Shown here piece by piece: positions 8,962 to 16,920 of a stretch of 28,255 nt of DNA (position 1 is the stretch's first letter; each line of letters begins with the position of its first letter). The translations under genes were made by a program, and so were the position numbers. A model generated the notes under the pieces. That model saw only the letters and a program-made list of their open reading frames with translations. It did not search any database and had not been told where the DNA came from. The stretch comes from a virus: IMG/VR virus record IMGVR_UViG_3300025141_013604, positions 1 to 28,255 of that record; one strand, 5' to 3'.

Positions 8962-10832
8962 ATTTCAATTTAAATAAAATCGTAAAAGAATGGTCATATC
9001 GAGTTCATGATGGGATGCCTGATGTAAAAGATCCACTTCATATGGTTGAATTGCAACAAGTATTGCATGAAATGAAATATCCACGAAAATTTATCGAAGG
9101 GTTGTTGAGAAGGTTGAGAGAAGAAAGAGTTAAAGCATGGAATAAAGGAACTAAATCTAGACCAGAAGGATTTTGGACAACGGTCAGCCCAGATACTTTA
9201 GAAGATCCAGTGAAGGGGAAACAATACAGCACAGAGAGACCGAAAGACGAAGATGAAGTAGACGAAAAAGATATAAAGGATAAAGAAAAGGGAACATGGG
9301 AAGATTTTAAAGACATGAATGTACTGGCGATGAAAAAAGCTGGTTTGATGAAAGATGGAATGATTTCTTTGCCATTTAAAACCCGTATACTCAAAATTAG
9401 AATGGGAAAGAAAACTGGAGGTGATTATAAGCAACGTTTGGTCGATGTACTTAACAATCCAGTTTTACAAAGTGGCGATAACCCACAACACCTTGAAAAT
9501 ATGCTTAACGAGTTAGAAAACTTTAAAAGCAATCCAGATGATCCAGAAGCTCTACAACGAGCACTAGATGCAGCTAAAATATTATTAGCAACTGGCTCAA
9601 TCGACGTATCCATATCAGAGTTAGGAAATCCACCAAATAATTATATAAGTGTACGAATCAATAATGCTCCTATATATACATTTGATTCAGGACCGCATAC
9701 AGAAGCAATAGTAGATGCAGCAAGAGAAAACGAAATAGCAAAACGCAAAGGAGCTTCCGACTCATCTAAATGGAAACCTCAAGCACCTGGCGGGCAGGGG
9801 CTCTTGCCTGAAGAACATAAACCCGCTGAAGAGATAGGTGAACCATTAACTTCATTAGGAGTAGGCATTCGAGGCCAGAGATACGGAAAGGGTCAAGAAG
9901 CACAAAATGGCATTGCTGATACATTACAAGCTGTAGTTGATCAGGAAAGAGCAAAAGAAGGCAGCGCTTTCTCAGAAGCAGAGCTTCAGGCAATAGAAGA
10001 TTATAATAAAATTTTAAAAGATACTACATTGAGTCCTGATGAAAAAAAGGAAGCGCTTAAAGCACAGTTTTTAAAACTGCGTCAATCATCTACTGAACCA
10101 AATGAAGTTCATAAAAATTTTGGTGAAATACATGCCGCCGCAACATTATCCGTTGATTATCCAAACGGAGAAGTTATATTTCCAATGGAAGGCAATGCAG
10201 GATTTCATGATTTTGTTATGGTATTTGGAGATGAAGGAACAGGATTTAAAGTAGTAGAATTTCCAGTTAAAGCAGCCGGAACATCTAAAGGTGTTGGATC
10301 TTCATGGAAAACTATTTATAAATCATTTACATTCGAAGATAGCCCTGAAGCAGAAAGAGCTCAAGAAAATCTTAATTGGTTAGCGGATACTATAGGGGGT
10401 ATGTCTTCATCAGCTCAAGATAAATTACTCGATAACGAAAATGCTGAAGAAACTCAACGTACAAAAGTCGCACTTGATGAAATGTGGAACACTGTAGATG
10501 AAGAAACGCAAGTGGCTATTTTAGAAAAATTGGGTATAGAAGATTGGGACCAACTTAGTACAAGAGATAAATATGGATGGTTTGTAAATAAAGCTCTATT
10601 GCAAGAAGCTATGTATAAAGGAGCAGTAGAACCTCATATTGATGAAGAGAAAACAGGAAATCGAGCACGTTATGCTTACGTATACGACGATGGTACAGTT
10701 GAAACGAGAAAAAATAAAGTATCGTGTTATAAATTTGGATCGCCAAAACGTGAAAAAGTTATTGAAGGAAAACCATATAAACGGGGTCAAGTTATTCAAA
10801 CATTTAATTCAAAATGTTTACCGACGGCTTAA
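8958..10832 (+). CDS. Phage protein of unknown function with conserved N-terminal domain and possible nuclease-like core
   Basis: A 624-residue protein starting at a GTG that overlaps the upstream TGA (GTGA), so translation is probably coupled. Residues ~6-55 form a helical module (KIVKEWSYRVHDGMPD, HMVELQQVLHEM) that I recognise as recurring in proteins of T4-like environmental phages, without an assigned function. Residues 90-115 are very acidic/lysine-rich and probably disordered. The core at 385-450 shows NFGEIHAA, NAGFHDFVMVF and VVEFPVKAAGTSKG, an arrangement of E390, D418, E434 and K438 that could be a degenerate PD-(D/E)XK-type site; this is speculative because the last motif is ExxxK rather than ExK. 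The C-terminus holds a basic beta segment. The function is not known to me. Confidence 0.6.
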   Translation: MNFNLNKIVKEWSYRVHDGMPDVKDPLHMVELQQVLHEMKYPRKFIEGLLRRLREERVKAWNKGTKSRPEGFWTTVSPDTLEDPVKGKQYSTERPKDEDEVDEKDIKDKEKGTWEDFKDMNVLAMKKAGLMKDGMISLPFKTRILKIRMGKKTGGDYKQRLVDVLNNPVLQSGDNPQHLENMLNELENFKSNPDDPEALQRALDAAKILLATGSIDVSISELGNPPNNYISVRINNAPIYTFDSGPHTEAIVDAARENEIAKRKGASDSSKWKPQAPGGQGLLPEEHKPAEEIGEPLTSLGVGIRGQRYGKGQEAQNGIADTLQAVVDQERAKEGSAFSEAELQAIEDYNKILKDTTLSPDEKKEALKAQFLKLRQSSTEPNEVHKNFGEIHAAATLSVDYPNGEVIFPMEGNAGFHDFVMVFGDEGTGFKVVEFPVKAAGTSKGVGSSWKTIYKSFTFEDSPEAERAQENLNWLADTIGGMSSSAQDKLLDNENAEETQRTKVALDEMWNTVDEETQVAILEKLGIEDWDQLSTRDKYGWFVNKALLQEAMYKGAVEPHIDEEKTGNRARYAYVYDDGTVETRKNKVSCYKFGSPKREKVIEGKPYKRGQVIQTFNSKCLPTA

Positions 10833-10836
10833 TATT

Positions 10837-11244
10837 ATGAAAACACAACTACTCTGCACATTTACAACTAAATCAGATATCGATTCCACGATTAAAAATA
10901 TCAAAAAGAGTTACGATATCGCTTTCGGTAAAGTCTATGTACTGCAGAATGAAGATCAACCTAAAGAACTGATCTGTACATATAACGTTGAAGTTCAAGA
11001 TTCTTTAGATTACAATCTCGTATCGAATACCATTTCTCTTCATCGGAAAAAACATACCAATACACTCTACACCATCAATGCTCTGAATGAAGTTATTAAA
11101 AATCTCAATAACGGAATACTCGATACCAGTTATAAAATTCCATGGGAAAATTTCCGTAATATGATAATGGTTACGAATTCAGATGGTTTGAATAAAATCC
11201 CTACACGGATTTATCAAATCGTTGAAATAAATGATAATAAATGA
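10837..11244 (+). CDS. Conserved T4-like phage protein of unknown function
   Basis: A 135-residue protein. The frame is open further upstream (to an ATG at 10639), but that would overlap the preceding gene by almost 200 nt. The ATG at 10837, 4 nt after the previous stop, gives a natural start: MKTQLLCTFTTKSDID. The most distinctive segment is LHRKKHTNTLYTINALNEVI at about residues 73-92, followed by an N(N/G)G and a WENFRN segment; I associate this pattern with a small protein shared by T4-like marine phages, of unknown role. No transmembrane or cofactor motif is visible. The ribosome site is weak, which fits translational coupling to the 624-residue protein. Confidence 0.65.
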   Translation: MKTQLLCTFTTKSDIDSTIKNIKKSYDIAFGKVYVLQNEDQPKELICTYNVEVQDSLDYNLVSNTISLHRKKHTNTLYTINALNEVIKNLNNGILDTSYKIPWENFRNMIMVTNSDGLNKIPTRIYQIVEINDNK

Positions 11245-11327
11245 AAAAAAAAAAAGAAAGGTTTTGAAAGATTTATATATATTTATATATAAGTTTAATC
11301 AAATAAAAATTAATTAGGAGATAGGTT
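11245..11327 (+). promoter_or_regulatory. Leader of the thioredoxin-like gene: possible promoter and ribosome site
   Basis: An A-tract directly after the upstream TGA is followed by TTGAAA (11264-11269) and, 16-18 nt later, an alternating TATATATAAG stretch (to 11293) that could serve as a -10 element. AGGAG at 11316-11320 sits 7 nt before the ATG at 11328, and AGGTTATG spans the start itself. The ribosome site is clear; the promoter is tentative because of the AT content. Confidence 0.4.
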
Positions 11328-12044
11328 ATGAGTGAGTCACAATCAAATTGGTATTATTTTTGTTCAACTGGATGCGGTTTTTGTAAAAAAGTCGAACCAT
11401 TAGTGGAAGAACTAAATAAAGAAAACGATAATCCAGAGTTAGAAATTCTTAGATTAGATCTCGCAGATGGTGATAATGAAAAACTTGCAAAAGAGTTAAA
11501 AGAAAAGTATAAGGTTCAGTGTGGAACTCCATGGTTCATTAATGCCGAGACCGGTAAAGGATTTTGCGGATATAGAGAAAAAGATATAATAAAAAAATGG
11601 TTAAATGGCGAAGACATTCCAGCTCCACCAAGACCTAAAGGCTCAATGCCCCGACCCCCATTTTACGGCGCGAGTAAAAAAGAAGAAAAGAAGTGGAAAG
11701 CCGAATATAAAAAATGGACTGAAAAAAATAGCCATTTGCCTAAAATCAGAACTGCTGAAGAGATATTGGCGCAGCCGCGACCTAAATCCGATCCGCCACA
11801 ACCGTGGCCCAATCCATCATTCACAGATAAGCAAACAGAAGAGTGGAAAGCGAAATATGAAAAATGGATAAAGGAAAACGATCACATGCCTAGACTCATT
11901 CCAGCTGAATCTATTATAGCTAGAATGAAACAAGGGCCGCCATCAGCACCAGGAGGCCAAGCGCCATCTGCGCCGTTGGAAGTTCGAGTTGCTTCGATCG
12001 AAACCATGCTCACTAAATTGATGAATCACTTAGGTGTTAAGTGA
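11328..12044 (+). CDS. Thioredoxin-like protein with two tandem C-terminal repeats
   Basis: A 238-residue protein. Residues 8-95 form a thioredoxin/glutaredoxin domain: the WYYFCSTGCGFCKK strand-turn carries the redox pair C16-x2-C19, and CGTPWF gives the cis-proline (P68) that faces the active site. After this, residues ~101-200 contain two copies of an ~50-residue unit: PRPK, a proline-rich stretch, KW or EWKA.Y.KW, (S/D)H(L/M)P and AE.I. The paired tryptophans lie at 123/130 and 173/180, exactly 50 apart. A proline/glycine-rich linker and a short amphipathic helix (VASIETMLTKLMNHL) end the protein. The redox domain could reduce RNR or another phage protein; the repeat tail may be a binding module. 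It overlaps the next gene by 4 nt. Confidence 0.75.
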   Translation: MSESQSNWYYFCSTGCGFCKKVEPLVEELNKENDNPELEILRLDLADGDNEKLAKELKEKYKVQCGTPWFINAETGKGFCGYREKDIIKKWLNGEDIPAPPRPKGSMPRPPFYGASKKEEKKWKAEYKKWTEKNSHLPKIRTAEEILAQPRPKSDPPQPWPNPSFTDKQTEEWKAKYEKWIKENDHMPRLIPAESIIARMKQGPPSAPGGQAPSAPLEVRVASIETMLTKLMNHLGVK

Positions 12045-12424
12045 GATTCAGACCAACTCCTACAGTAGACAGACCACCAACTCAAAATGAACTAGATCGT
12101 ATAGATAAAACAGAGCAGATGCTCGATGGAGAAAAGAAACTCCCTCCAGCGTCTCAAATGGTGAGAAATCTAGCTGTCGATCACTGGAGAAGTTTAAAAG
12201 CTTTCATTAAAGGAAAGCAAGTTATAGTCCCACAGGAAATTGCTGAAGCGAGATGGGAAATATGTAAACAGTGCCCTTATTTAAAATATGATGAAACTAA
12301 TCCAGACACAAATAAAAAAGACGGCCGTTGTACTGAATGCGGATGTTTCATGAATGTTAAAACTCATTATGCAGCGGCTGAATGCCCGGTCGGGAAATGG
12401 GAACGAGAAGATAAAAAGAAATAA
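12041..12424 (+). CDS. Small Cys-rich putative zinc-binding phage protein
   Basis: A 127-residue protein starting at a GTG that overlaps the thioredoxin gene stop (GTGA), with TAGGTG just upstream as ribosome site. The C-terminal half carries C75-x2-C78, C97-x2-C100-G-C102 and C115 in the context ICKQCPYL, CTECGCFM and AAAECPVGKW, a pattern I know from small phage and bacterial proteins of unknown function (DUF6171-like is my best guess). The N-terminus is proline-rich. Coupling to a CxxC redox protein may mean the two act together. The zinc site is inferred from cysteine spacing alone. Confidence 0.6.
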   Translation: MRFRPTPTVDRPPTQNELDRIDKTEQMLDGEKKLPPASQMVRNLAVDHWRSLKAFIKGKQVIVPQEIAEARWEICKQCPYLKYDETNPDTNKKDGRCTECGCFMNVKTHYAAAECPVGKWEREDKKK

Positions 12425-12543
12425 AAAAAAATGATATGTTTGGGTAAAACATATCATATATATATATGAAATGGTTATATTATAAAAATATAACACTAAA
12501 AACTAAAAACTAAAAACTAATACTAATACTAAGGAGAAAGATA
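12425..12543 (+). promoter_or_regulatory. Structured leader of the ssDNA-binding protein gene, candidate autogenous translational operator
   Basis: The leader contains, in order: an A8 tract; a perfect 11-bp hairpin (arms 12431-12441 and 12447-12457, loop GGGTA); an AT-alternating spacer; an 8-bp hairpin (arms 12474-12481 and 12487-12494, loop ATAAA); and an unstructured ACTAA-repeat tract (12495-12532) that runs into the AAGGAG ribosome site (12531-12536), 7 nt before the ATG at 12544. T4 gene 32 is repressed by its own product through a folded element followed by an unstructured A/U-rich repeat tract over the ribosome site; this leader has the same plan. The regulatory role is inference. 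Confidence 0.5.
12495..12532 (+). repeat. ACTAA-type tandem microrepeat before the ribosome site
   Basis: Three copies of ACTAAAA (12495-12515), two of ACTAAT (12516-12527) and a final ACTAA (12528-12532) that overlaps the AAGGAG ribosome site. The tract has no G or complementary partner nearby, so it should be single-stranded in mRNA and suited to cooperative binding by the encoded ssDNA-binding protein. Confidence 0.8.
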
Positions 12544-13311
12544 ATGGATCTTCAAAAAATCAAAGAACGATTAACACAGTTACAAAAATCATCCAACACT
12601 TCAAATTCATTTTGGAAACCCCAACCAGGAAAAACACAAATTCGGATTGTTCCGTATAAATTCAATAAAGATAATCCTTTCATTGAATTGTATTTCCATT
12701 ACAGTATGGGAAATAATAAAACTTATCTTTCACCTGTTTCATTTGGTCGCCCAGATCCGATTAACGAATTTGCGACTAAATTGAAGTCTACAGGTGATCG
12801 CGATGAATGGATTCAAGGTAAAAAACTTGAACCGAAGATGAGAACTTTTGCACCTGTTGTTGTCCGTGGACAAGAACACGAAGGAGTAAAGTTTTGGGGC
12901 TTTGGTAAAACCGTATATCAGGAATTGTTAAGTTTTATTGCAGATCCAGATTATGGTGACATTACTGATCCGATTGCTGGCAGAGATATTGTAGTTGAAA
13001 AACAGACACCTGCAGAAGCTGGTAACCAATATGGAAAAACTGCAATTCGTGTTAAGCCTAATCAAAATCCAATCACTGAGGATAAAGAAGTACTCGAAAC
13101 TATTTTTAATAGCCAAGTCGATATTACTGAACTCTATACTGAGCCAGAGTACGATGTATTGAAAGAAGTTTTGGAAAATTATCTCAATCCAAGTGATAAT
13201 GAAGATGATACTAGTAATGAATCTTCAAATTCTCAAGCGCCAACAAACACCAATACTACTAAAGCTGTATCTGATGTTAGTGATGCGTTCGACGAATTAT
13301 TCAATAGTTAA
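12544..13311 (+). CDS. 32: Single-stranded DNA-binding protein (gp32-like)
   Basis: A 255-residue protein in the position and with the organisation of T4 gp32 (301 residues). A short N-terminal basic/hydrophobic helix (LQKIKERLTQLQ) would mediate cooperativity. The core begins with FWKPQPGKTQIRIVPYKF, the start of the OB-fold in marine T4-like gp32 proteins, and continues with aromatic segments (ELYFHYSMG, KFWGFGKTVYQELLSF) suited to base stacking. A low-complexity Ser/Asn/Thr linker leads to the acidic tip DVSDAFDELF, the usual partner-binding tail. The cysteine/histidine zinc site of T4 gp32 is not visible, so this one probably lacks zinc. It coats ssDNA at the fork and during UvsX recombination. 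It has its own long leader and strong AAGGAG site. Confidence 0.85.
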   Translation: MDLQKIKERLTQLQKSSNTSNSFWKPQPGKTQIRIVPYKFNKDNPFIELYFHYSMGNNKTYLSPVSFGRPDPINEFATKLKSTGDRDEWIQGKKLEPKMRTFAPVVVRGQEHEGVKFWGFGKTVYQELLSFIADPDYGDITDPIAGRDIVVEKQTPAEAGNQYGKTAIRVKPNQNPITEDKEVLETIFNSQVDITELYTEPEYDVLKEVLENYLNPSDNEDDTSNESSNSQAPTNTNTTKAVSDVSDAFDELFNS

Positions 13312-13405
13312 ATAGTAAAATCATAATAATAAACGCTGCGGATACTTATTTTTAAAAATAAGATGATAGAAGTATGCATTTAAATAATCAAATTGGAGAT
13401 TTGTT
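13312..13405 (+). promoter_or_regulatory. Intergenic region before uvsX with 18-bp palindrome and ribosome site
   Basis: A perfect 18-bp palindrome, CTTATTTTTAAAAATAAG, lies at 13345-13362; ATACTT (13342-13347) and AAGTAT (13370-13375) form an alternative outer pair. The palindrome could fold as a weak AT hairpin or bind a dimeric protein. GGAG at 13395-13398 lies 7 nt before the ATG at 13406. I see no convincing promoter hexamers. Confidence 0.4.
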
Positions 13406-14503
13406 ATGTTGAAAAAAAATGAATTAGCTGAAATTATAGCTGATGATTTAAATAAACAGTTCAAGCATCAACAAGTAGCTTTTTTTCTCGATAGCGACGG
13501 CGGAACGCCAACAGATGTTACAGATTGGGTTTCCACGGGCTCATCAATGCTCGATTTAGCGATATCGAATCGACCATATGGTGGATTCCCTGTTGGAAAG
13601 ATAACGGAGATTAACGGCCTTGAAGGGACAGGTAAGTCACTCATTGGTGCTCATGTACTTGCTAATACACAAAAGAAAGATGGGATTGCAGTTTACATCG
13701 ATACTGAATCTGCAGTCTCAAGTGAATTTCTTAAAGCAATAGGAATCGATACATCGAAAATGCTTTACGTTCAATTAGAAACAGTCGAAGAAATTTTTGA
13801 AGCGATTGAGCATATCATTACAAAGATTAGAGAATCTAATCGAGATAAATTTGTTACAATTCTTGTCGATAGTTTAGCAGCTGCTTCTACACGTGTAGAA
13901 ATGGATGCTGATTTTGATAAAGATGGATGGGCAACGTCAAAAGCAATTATTATCAGTAAAGCTATGAGAAAGATAACACAAATGATTGCACGGCAGAAGG
14001 TTGCGTTAATATTTACTAATCAGTTGAGACAAAAGTTAGGTGTGATGTTTGGCGATCCATGGACAACGTCTGGTGGCAAGGCTTTACCATTTCATGCGTC
14101 AGTGAGAGTGAGATTAAAGAATATCGGTCAGATCAAAGATAAAAAAAAGAACACTATTGGGATTAATTTGAGAGGTCAGGTTATTAAAAATAGACTCGGT
14201 CCTCCATTAAGGGTTGCTGAATTTCCGTTATATTTCGATAGAGGTATTGATGATTATGGTGGGTGGCTGAAAGTTATGAAAGAACATAATTTAGTAAAAT
14301 CTGCGGGAGCGTGGTATACAGTCATAGACCAGAACGGGGAAGAAATAAAATTTTTATCAAAAGATTGGGAAAAAACATTAGAAGACGAAGACTTAAAAAA
14401 GTATATTTATGATTTGATTTGTAGTAAAGCAATTCTAAAATATCAATCACAGACATTAGGCATTGATGACGTAATAGAGACAGACAGAGTAGTGGATGAG
14501 TAA
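13406..14503 (+). CDS. uvsX: UvsX/RecA-like recombinase
   Basis: A 365-residue ATP-dependent strand-exchange protein, close to T4 UvsX (391 residues). STGSSMLDLAI (43-53) and GGFPVGKITEINGLEGTGKS (59-78) give the RecA-type substrate-proximal segment and Walker A (71-78). VYIDTESAV supplies the catalytic glutamate strand, VTILVDSLAAAS the Walker B strand, and GDPWTTSGGKALPFHASVRV the loop-2/DNA-binding region. The acidic C-terminal region carries no second domain. It lies between the ssDNA-binding protein and exonuclease/helicase genes, as expected for recombination-dependent replication. It overlaps the next reading frame by 8 nt (ATG at 14496). Confidence 0.93.
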   Translation: MLKKNELAEIIADDLNKQFKHQQVAFFLDSDGGTPTDVTDWVSTGSSMLDLAISNRPYGGFPVGKITEINGLEGTGKSLIGAHVLANTQKKDGIAVYIDTESAVSSEFLKAIGIDTSKMLYVQLETVEEIFEAIEHIITKIRESNRDKFVTILVDSLAAASTRVEMDADFDKDGWATSKAIIISKAMRKITQMIARQKVALIFTNQLRQKLGVMFGDPWTTSGGKALPFHASVRVRLKNIGQIKDKKKNTIGINLRGQVIKNRLGPPLRVAEFPLYFDRGIDDYGGWLKVMKEHNLVKSAGAWYTVIDQNGEEIKFLSKDWEKTLEDEDLKKYIYDLICSKAILKYQSQTLGIDDVIETDRVVDE

Positions 14504-15569
14504 GTCTTCATTAAACTATTCTAATATTTTAAATGAAGTAGAAAAGGAACATACCATCAGCGATGAGACGACTTTTGATATCAATAGTCGAGTTCTTATC
14601 GTTGATGGTCTTTAGCTCAATACATTTATAAGATCTTTTAGCGCTAACCCCTCTACCAATGATGATGGTATTCATATCGGCGGTATAATTGGTTTTCTGG
14701 TTTCGCTCCGTTATTCTTTGTCGAGGATAAAGCCAACTCGATGTATTATTGTTTTTGATGGTAAGGGTGGCGCTAAAAATAGACAAAAGTATTATCCAGA
14801 ATATAAGAATAATAGAAAAGTTAAAAGTCGATTAAATAGAAATATTGATTGGGAAAAGGCATCGATGAATGAAGAACAATCGATCAAAATGCAACTCAGT
14901 CGACTACTCAGATATTTAGAACAACTTCCATTGACATTAATATCGATTGATGGTGTTGAAGCTGATGATGTTATTGCTTATATTACAAAACAAGTTTTGG
15001 TCGACAGTAAAATTTTTATAATGAGTACTGATAAAGATTTTTTACCTCTCGTTAATAAAAGGATAACGGTTTGGAGTCCAACAAAGAAAATAAGCTATAC
15101 CCCCGAAAAGATTTTTGAAGAATATAATATTCATGCAAAAAATCTCTTGACATATAGAATTTTATCTGGTGATAAATCTGATAATATAAGTGGTATTCGT
15201 GGAGCTGGTCTGAAATCAATTATAAAATTTATCGAACCAATAACACATAGTGATAAATTTGATATTATAGATTTGATAAAATGGGCAAGCAATACTGATA
15301 AAAAAATAAAGTTGATAGAAAATGTTAAAAATAGTGAATTAGAAATAAAACGAAACTATTTATTAATGCAGCTAGAAAATGTAGATATAAGCAATCACAT
15401 TAAATTGTATATTCAGGAAGCAGTTCGACGTAAAATTCCGCAATTGGTTAAATATAAATTTTCTACCACATTTATTCAAGATAAATTATGGGGGCAAATT
15501 CCAAATCTCGAATCTTGGATAACAGAATTCATTAGATTGGATAGGTATAGAAATTTAAATGACAAATAG
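14496..15569 (+). CDS. rnh: RNase H / 5'-3' exonuclease (FEN-like), reading frame interrupted by an in-frame TAG
   Basis: The conserved frame begins at ATG 14496 (8-nt overlap with uvsX) and encodes RVLIVDGL, then TAG at 14613-14615, then LNTFIRSFSANP, GIHIGGIIGFL, CIIVFDGKGG and the rest of the protein without further interruption. T4-like homologues, as I recall them, read VDGLNTFIR continuously, so 6 nt (TTTAGC or equivalent) seem inserted. Downstream, YYPEYKNNR, GVEADDVIAYI, MSTDKDFLPLVN, TVWSPTKK and LSGDKSDNISGIRGAG give the FEN/PIN acidic site and the helix-hairpin-helix region, as in T4 RNase H, which removes Okazaki primers. Without readthrough only the part after the TAG could be made, from non-ATG codons such as TTG 14718, missing the first catalytic Asp. 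Other TAGs in this window end genes, so the code is not altered. Confidence 0.8.
14613..14615 (+). other. In-frame amber codon inside the exonuclease gene
   Basis: In the frame set by ATG 14496 the sequence reads GTT GAT GGT CTT TAG CTC AAT ACA. Removing TTTAGC restores VDGLNT, which suggests a 6-nt insertion that keeps the frame but adds a stop. Confidence 0.85.
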
Positions 15570-16920
15570 GTTAGCACAATTCGGACATAGCTTTCAGATC
15601 AAAAGCATTGTTTGTTTTATGACTAAGCCTAATTTTATAGAACAAGTATTCGATATATTGGATGAAAAGCACTATGATGGAGATGCAATGCAGTGGATTG
15701 TAAAACATTGTAAGGATTATTTTACTGAATATAATAAACCCATTACTCTTGATGCATTTAAAGTTAAGTCAAATGAGATTCAAAATGATATTTTAAAAAC
15801 AACAATTGTCGAAACATTAAGAGAAGTTTATCAACATATAGAATCAGCTGATTTAGATTTTGTACAAGATCAAACTTTAGATTTTTTTAAAAATCAAGCA
15901 TTGAAAAAAGCAATTGTTCAATCTGTAGATATTTTAGAAAAAAATGGTGACTTTGAAGATATCAAACAATTGATTGATAAAGCCATGCAGGCTGGAATGG
16001 AACGTGATATAGGACACAAATATCTTGAAATGATAGAAGAAAGATATAGCGAAATGGCGCGCATAACCTTAGAAACTCCATGGGAAGTTATAAATGAAAT
16101 AATGCAAGGTGGATTAGGGACTGGAGAACTGGGCGTAATTGTCGCTCCGGCCGGTGTGGGTAAAACATGGGCGCTAGCGGCAATTGGAACAGAAGCTATT
16201 AAACAAGGTAAAACTGTTGTCCATATTACTCTTGAGCTCAATGAAGCATATGTAGGGTTGAGATATGATAGTATTTTTACAAATATAGCAAATCAAAATT
16301 TAAAGTATCATAAAGAAGATGTAGAGAAAAAACTAGCAACGTTGCCAGGAAATTTAATTATTAAATATTTTCCAACAAAAACAGCATCTGTTCATACTGT
16401 TGCGGCTCAATTACAACGAATAAAAATGTTAGAAAAGAATATCGATTTAGTTATAATCGATTATGCGGATATCATGAGAGATGTTCAATCAGCTAAAGAA
16501 GTGAGGCATCAGTTAGGTAATATTTATGAAGATCTTCGTGGTCTTGCAGGTGAACTTGAAATACCGGTATGGACGGCATCTCAAGCAAACCGTAGTTCCT
16601 TAGATGAAGATGTGATTGAAGCACAAAAAATTTCAGAAAGTTATATTAAAATCATGACAGCAGATTTTGTTATGTCATTATCGCGGAAGGTAGAAGATAA
16701 AATTGCTAATACGGGAAGGTTTCATGTGATTAAAAATCGATTTGGGCCTGACGGAATGACATATCCATCAAAAGTCAATACTAATACAGGAAAAATTGAA
16801 ATTTATAATAGTGAATCTTTAGGTGGTCAAGAACAGCAATATAAAATAAATCATAGAGATAATTTAACAAAAAAAATGTTATCGAGTAAATATAACGATT
16901 TAATGGGAGATGAAATATAA
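15559..16920 (+). CDS. 41: DnaB-type replicative helicase (gp41-like)
   Basis: A 453-residue hexameric 5'-3' helicase, similar in length to T4 gp41 (475). The N-terminal ~150 residues form the helical primase-contact domain. The RecA-like motor follows: VIVAPAGVGKTWALA holds Walker A (196-203), VHITLELNEAYVGLRYDSI is the DnaB motif with E and R, and IDLVIIDYADIM the Walker B (Asp301). VWTASQANRSS is motif 4 with the sensor, and FHVIKNRFGPDG carries the arginine-finger strand. The start at 15559 overlaps the exonuclease by 11 nt; the next Met (15619) would remove part of the conserved FGHSFQIKSIVCF segment. A primase (gp61) is not in the window. The gene ends in a TAATG overlap with the reductase. 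Confidence 0.92.
   Translation: MTNRLAQFGHSFQIKSIVCFMTKPNFIEQVFDILDEKHYDGDAMQWIVKHCKDYFTEYNKPITLDAFKVKSNEIQNDILKTTIVETLREVYQHIESADLDFVQDQTLDFFKNQALKKAIVQSVDILEKNGDFEDIKQLIDKAMQAGMERDIGHKYLEMIEERYSEMARITLETPWEVINEIMQGGLGTGELGVIVAPAGVGKTWALAAIGTEAIKQGKTVVHITLELNEAYVGLRYDSIFTNIANQNLKYHKEDVEKKLATLPGNLIIKYFPTKTASVHTVAAQLQRIKMLEKNIDLVIIDYADIMRDVQSAKEVRHQLGNIYEDLRGLAGELEIPVWTASQANRSSLDEDVIEAQKISESYIKIMTADFVMSLSRKVEDKIANTGRFHVIKNRFGPDGMTYPSKVNTNTGKIEIYNSESLGGQEQQYKINHRDNLTKKMLSSKYNDLMGDEI

Noticed and set aside
9038-9613. Several minus-strand frames of 60-118 codons within the 624-residue gene
   Set aside because: The + strand frame is continuous, shows a recognisable conserved N-terminus and couples to its neighbours; the minus-strand products lack any motif or ribosome site.
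10639-10836. Extended start for the conserved 135-residue protein
   Set aside because: The extension would overlap the upstream gene by 194 nt; the ATG at 10837 begins a typical MKTQLLCTF start just after the upstream stop.
12431-12457. Hairpin with an adjacent A-tract as a transcription terminator
   Set aside because: On the + strand it is not followed by a T-tract; the T8 would follow it only for minus-strand transcripts, and no minus-strand genes are supported. A leader role for the gp32-like gene fits better.
14529-14786. Minus-strand frame over the interrupted exonuclease start
   Set aside because: The + strand frame here encodes conserved exonuclease segments (VLIVDGL, LNTFIRSF, IHIGGIIGF) on both sides of the TAG, which explains the region better.
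14496-15569. Reassignment of TAG as a sense codon
   Set aside because: TAG ends the LysM gene (4454), the exonuclease (15569), the polymerase (21483) and dpdA (23525) at expected lengths, so the code is standard.
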